From Natrialbaceae archaeon AArc-T1-2 (GTDB lineage Archaea; Halobacteriota; Halobacteria; Halobacteriales; Natrialbaceae): a stretch of 64,000 bases of DNA. Position 1 is the stretch's first letter. Every line of letters begins with the position of its first letter. Positions 62,094-64,000 of the stretch are shown in pieces. A program made the translations under genes and the position numbers. The notes under the pieces are model-generated. The model saw nothing but the letters and a program-made list of their open reading frames with translations, was not told the DNA's origin and did no database searches. The DNA lies in contig NZ_CP127174.1 of the NCBI RefSeq assembly GCF_030273315.1, positions 1-64,000 of the forward strand, in the 5' to 3' direction.

Positions 62094-64000
62094 CCTCGCC
62101 GATCGCGTCTAAGACGTGTTCGTGAAACGCCTGCAAGGCGGCGCTTTCGTCCTCGGCGAGGACGACGTCGCTCGCCGACAGCGTCGCGAGACCGAACGCC
62201 CGCGGCGTCGGCGAGTCGACGAGCTGGCGACACACCTCGAGGTCGCCACGATCGATCGCGGCGACGATTCCCTCGATCTCGTCGACGGCGAGTTTATCCG
62301 CTACGATCTCCCGATACGTCTCCTCGAGGACGGCGAAGTTCTCGAGGTCCTCGGCGAAGCCGAGCAGCATCTCGCTTGCGACCTGCTGTTCGCTCGCCGA
62401 TTTCTCGTAGCCCTTGTAGCGTTTGAGGATCATCAGCGATCGGGTGGCGTTGATCCGGAAGTATCGCTTCAGGAGGTCAGTGCCGTCGATCGCCCGCCGG
62501 AGGTCCCTGCAGACGGCGTCGGGGTCGAGATCCGCGAGCACCCCTGCGAGGTCGACTTTCCGGTTCAACGGCAACGAGAGCACGAAGCCGTTGTCGGCGA
62601 CGGCAACCCGGACGTTGGCGGTGGCCTCCTGGGCACAGTGATACGCCAGCAGCCGCGAGAGCCCGTCGTTTACCGTGCGGCCGTAGGTGGAGTGGACGTA
62701 GTAGTGGCGGTCGTAGGCCTCACGGTCGCGTTCGACCTCGATCGCCAGCCGGCCGTCGGTACTGACACTCGCTTTCCCTGCGTAGCGCAGCTGGTAGTCG
62801 AACAGCCGTGCGATCGCCCGGACGCTGTCGTCGTCGAGCGGGAACTCACGCAGCCACGCGCGGACGGCGGGTGGGCCACCCTCGTCGTATCGCTCGAGTA
62901 CCTCGCGCTGGAAGGCGAGGATCTCACGGCCGAGGTCGTACGAGAGCGGCAGCCGTTCGGAGTACCACGACGGGACGGTCGGGCGGGCGCTCGTGCGATC
63001 GACGTACACCTTCGAGCCCCGGCGGTAGCGGTACTCGAAGTGATCGCCGCCGAGGACGAAGACGTCGCCTTTCTCTACGGTGTCGAGGTAATCCTCGTCG
63101 AGCTGGCCGACCCACTCGTCGCTCGCGCGGGTGAAGACGTCACACGCGAACGAATCCGGGATCGTTCCGATATTGGTCATGTATATCATCCTGGCGAGCC
63201 GTCCGCGCTTGCCGATCAGGGCCTCGCCGACGGGATACTCCTCGTGGTGGTGCTCGCCGTCGGGCGGGTCGTTCGCGTCGCGCCAGATCTTCGCGTAGAC
63301 GTTTTTCTCCTCGAGGCCGGTGTAGTCGGCGGTGAGATAGCGCGCGAGTGACTCCCACTCGTCGTCGGTGTAGTTGCGGTAGGGGTACGCCCGCCGCAGA
63401 ACGTCGAGTACCTCCCGCTCGGGACGGATCTCGGCGATGGCCATCCCGTAGACGTGCTGGGCGGCGACGTCCTGGGCGTTCTCGGGAATCGACACCGAGT
63501 CGACGAATCCCTCCTCGGCCTTTTTCAACATGACCGCACACTCGAGCAACTCGTCCCGGTCGAGCGCGATCACCCGCCCGGTGACGGTCTGGCCGACGCG
63601 ATGGCCCGCCCGCCCGACCCGCTGGAGCAAGGCGGCGACGCTTTTGGGCGAGCCGACCTGGACCACGAGGTCGACGTGGGGCATGTCGATGCCCAACTCG
63701 AGCGAGGTCGAGGACGTGACGACGTCGAGTTCCCCGTCTTTCAGCCGCTGCTCGATTCCCTGCCGAACGTCCTTCGAGAGGCTGCCGTGGTGACAGCCCG
63801 AGTTCTCCTCGTCGTAGGCCGAAAATCGCTCCCGGAGGTTGTGCAACACCCGTTCGGCTCCCGAACGCGTGTTCGTGAACACGAGCGTGTTGGTGTGGTC
63901 CTGGACGTGCTCGTGGAGCCGTCGATAAAACCGATCCTGGACGACATCTCGCGGCGTATTGATGAGGTCGTCGGTCGGACACTCGAGAGCGAGATCGAAC
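62083..64000 (-). CDS. lhr: Lhr-family ATP-dependent helicase, C-terminal part (cut by window end)
   Basis: At least 638 residues of a superfamily 2 helicase; the N-terminal RecA domain with Walker A and DExH lies beyond base 64000. Visible are TNTLVFTNTRSGAERV (motif IV), SSTSLELGIDMPHVDLVVQ (motif V), SPKSVAALLQRVGRAGHRVG (motif VI, QRxGRAGH), then the winged helix and the large Lhr-specific C-terminal domains. Lhr proteins act in DNA repair or RNA handling in archaea. The last codons (...ESY stop) lie inside repeat copy C. Confidence 0.92.
   Translation of the reverse strand, partial: FDLALECPTDDLINTPRDVVQDRFYRRLHEHVQDHTNTLVFTNTRSGAERVLHNLRERFSAYDEENSGCHHGSLSKDVRQGIEQRLKDGELDVVTSSTSLELGIDMPHVDLVVQVGSPKSVAALLQRVGRAGHRVGQTVTGRVIALDRDELLECAVMLKKAEEGFVDSVSIPENAQDVAAQHVYGMAIAEIRPEREVLDVLRRAYPYRNYTDDEWESLARYLTADYTGLEEKNVYAKIWRDANDPPDGEHHHEEYPVGEALIGKRGRLARMIYMTNIGTIPDSFACDVFTRASDEWVGQLDEDYLDTVEKGDVFVLGGDHFEYRYRRGSKVYVDRTSARPTVPSWYSERLPLSYDLGREILAFQREVLERYDEGGPPAVRAWLREFPLDDDSVRAIARLFDYQLRYAGKASVSTDGRLAIEVERDREAYDRHYYVHSTYGRTVNDGLSRLLAYHCAQEATANVRVAVADNGFVLSLPLNRKVDLAGVLADLDPDAVCRDLRRAIDGTDLLKRYFRINATRSLMILKRYKGYEKSASEQQVASEMLLGFAEDLENFAVLEETYREIVADKLAVDEIEGIVAAIDRGDLEVCRQLVDSPTPRAFGLATLSASDVVLAEDESAALQAFHEHVLDAIGEESY

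Noticed and set aside
1-64000. CRISPR arrays, cas genes or known defence systems
   Set aside because: No regularly spaced direct repeats and no cas, restriction-modification or toxin-antitoxin families were seen; the dispersed palindromes are 30 kb apart and not array-like.

Overview
The window is chromosomal DNA from an extremely halophilic archaeon, most likely a Natrialbales-type haloarchaeon (Natrinema, Haloterrigena or Natronorubrum relatives). The signs are high GC content, very acidic proteins, frequent CTCGAG, archaeal information genes (TBP, RNA polymerase subunit L, deoxyhypusine synthase, wyosine synthase Taw1, tRNA G10 methyltransferase), SAMP/MoaD-type ubiquitin-like protein, archaeal IMP cyclohydrolase, archaeal phosphomevalonate decarboxylase, and many genes whose TATA box lies about 27 nt before the start codon, as expected for leaderless mRNAs. 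I recognised no rRNA, tRNA or CRISPR array. The only mobile-element trace is a truncated IS200/IS605 tnpB.

Layout. 0.1-6.1 kb: M20 deacylase, deoxyhypusine synthase with a tnpB remnant against its 5' end, an acidic hypothetical gene, and a divergent pair of ribose-1,5-bisphosphate isomerase and deoxyribose-phosphate aldolase (nucleoside salvage/catabolism). 6.1-9.4 kb: K+ channel, SAMP1-like protein, MobA, CapA-like protein. 9.4-17.1 kb: glutamine synthetase, Taw1, a 47-aa membrane protein, phosphoglycolate phosphatase-like HAD, pyrE, and a tightly overlapping proC-proB-proA operon. 17.1-21.8 kb: thrS with a structured leader, gfcR, ychF. 21.9-35.6 kb: envelope and sugar genes including a flippase, glmS, a GlmU-like bifunctional enzyme and glmM (the UDP-GlcNAc route), plus an MBL hydrolase, a zinc-ribbon membrane protein, rpoL, rhomboid and two methyltransferase or hypothetical genes. 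35.8-45.9 kb: small wHTH regulator, tRNA G10 methyltransferase, tbp, hisG, an acetyl-CoA synthetase-like enzyme, CopA, a SpoIIM-like protein, a DUF4397 protein. 46-49.6 kb: an iron-uptake ABC locus (binding protein and permease) with four DtxR/Idr-like operators but no ATPase gene. 49.9-57.7 kb: TetR-MATE operon, purO, PAP2 phosphatase, phosphoesterase, an otsA-otsB trehalose operon, and a phiH1-repressor-like regulator. 57.7-64 kb: NDH-2-like oxidoreductase, phosphomevalonate decarboxylase, endonuclease III, a small acidic protein, a degenerate NAD-kinase homologue, and an Lhr-type helicase cut by the window end.

The most unusual material is noncoding. First, an 88-bp palindromic element occurs three times (20330, 49670, 62006), always exactly 88 bp, with a 16-bp central stem that shows a compensatory base-pair change between copies. 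A second set of palindromes with arms like ATACTGTCGGTCAT occurs at 12504, 37322 and 58895, plus a half copy at the left window edge. In four of the six complete elements of both sets the terminal TGATAC, TAATAC or TCATACTGA supplies the stop codon of the neighbouring gene. Second, the thrS leader has a possible leaderless 13-codon ORF with one rare Thr codon (ACA), a small GC hairpin followed by five T, and two mutually exclusive 9-bp pairings. This is the layout expected of an attenuator. Third, there are smaller palindromes at plausible operator positions in front of glnA, mobA, ychF, copA, tetR and the phiH1-like regulator, and a 70-bp G-run tract after otsB.
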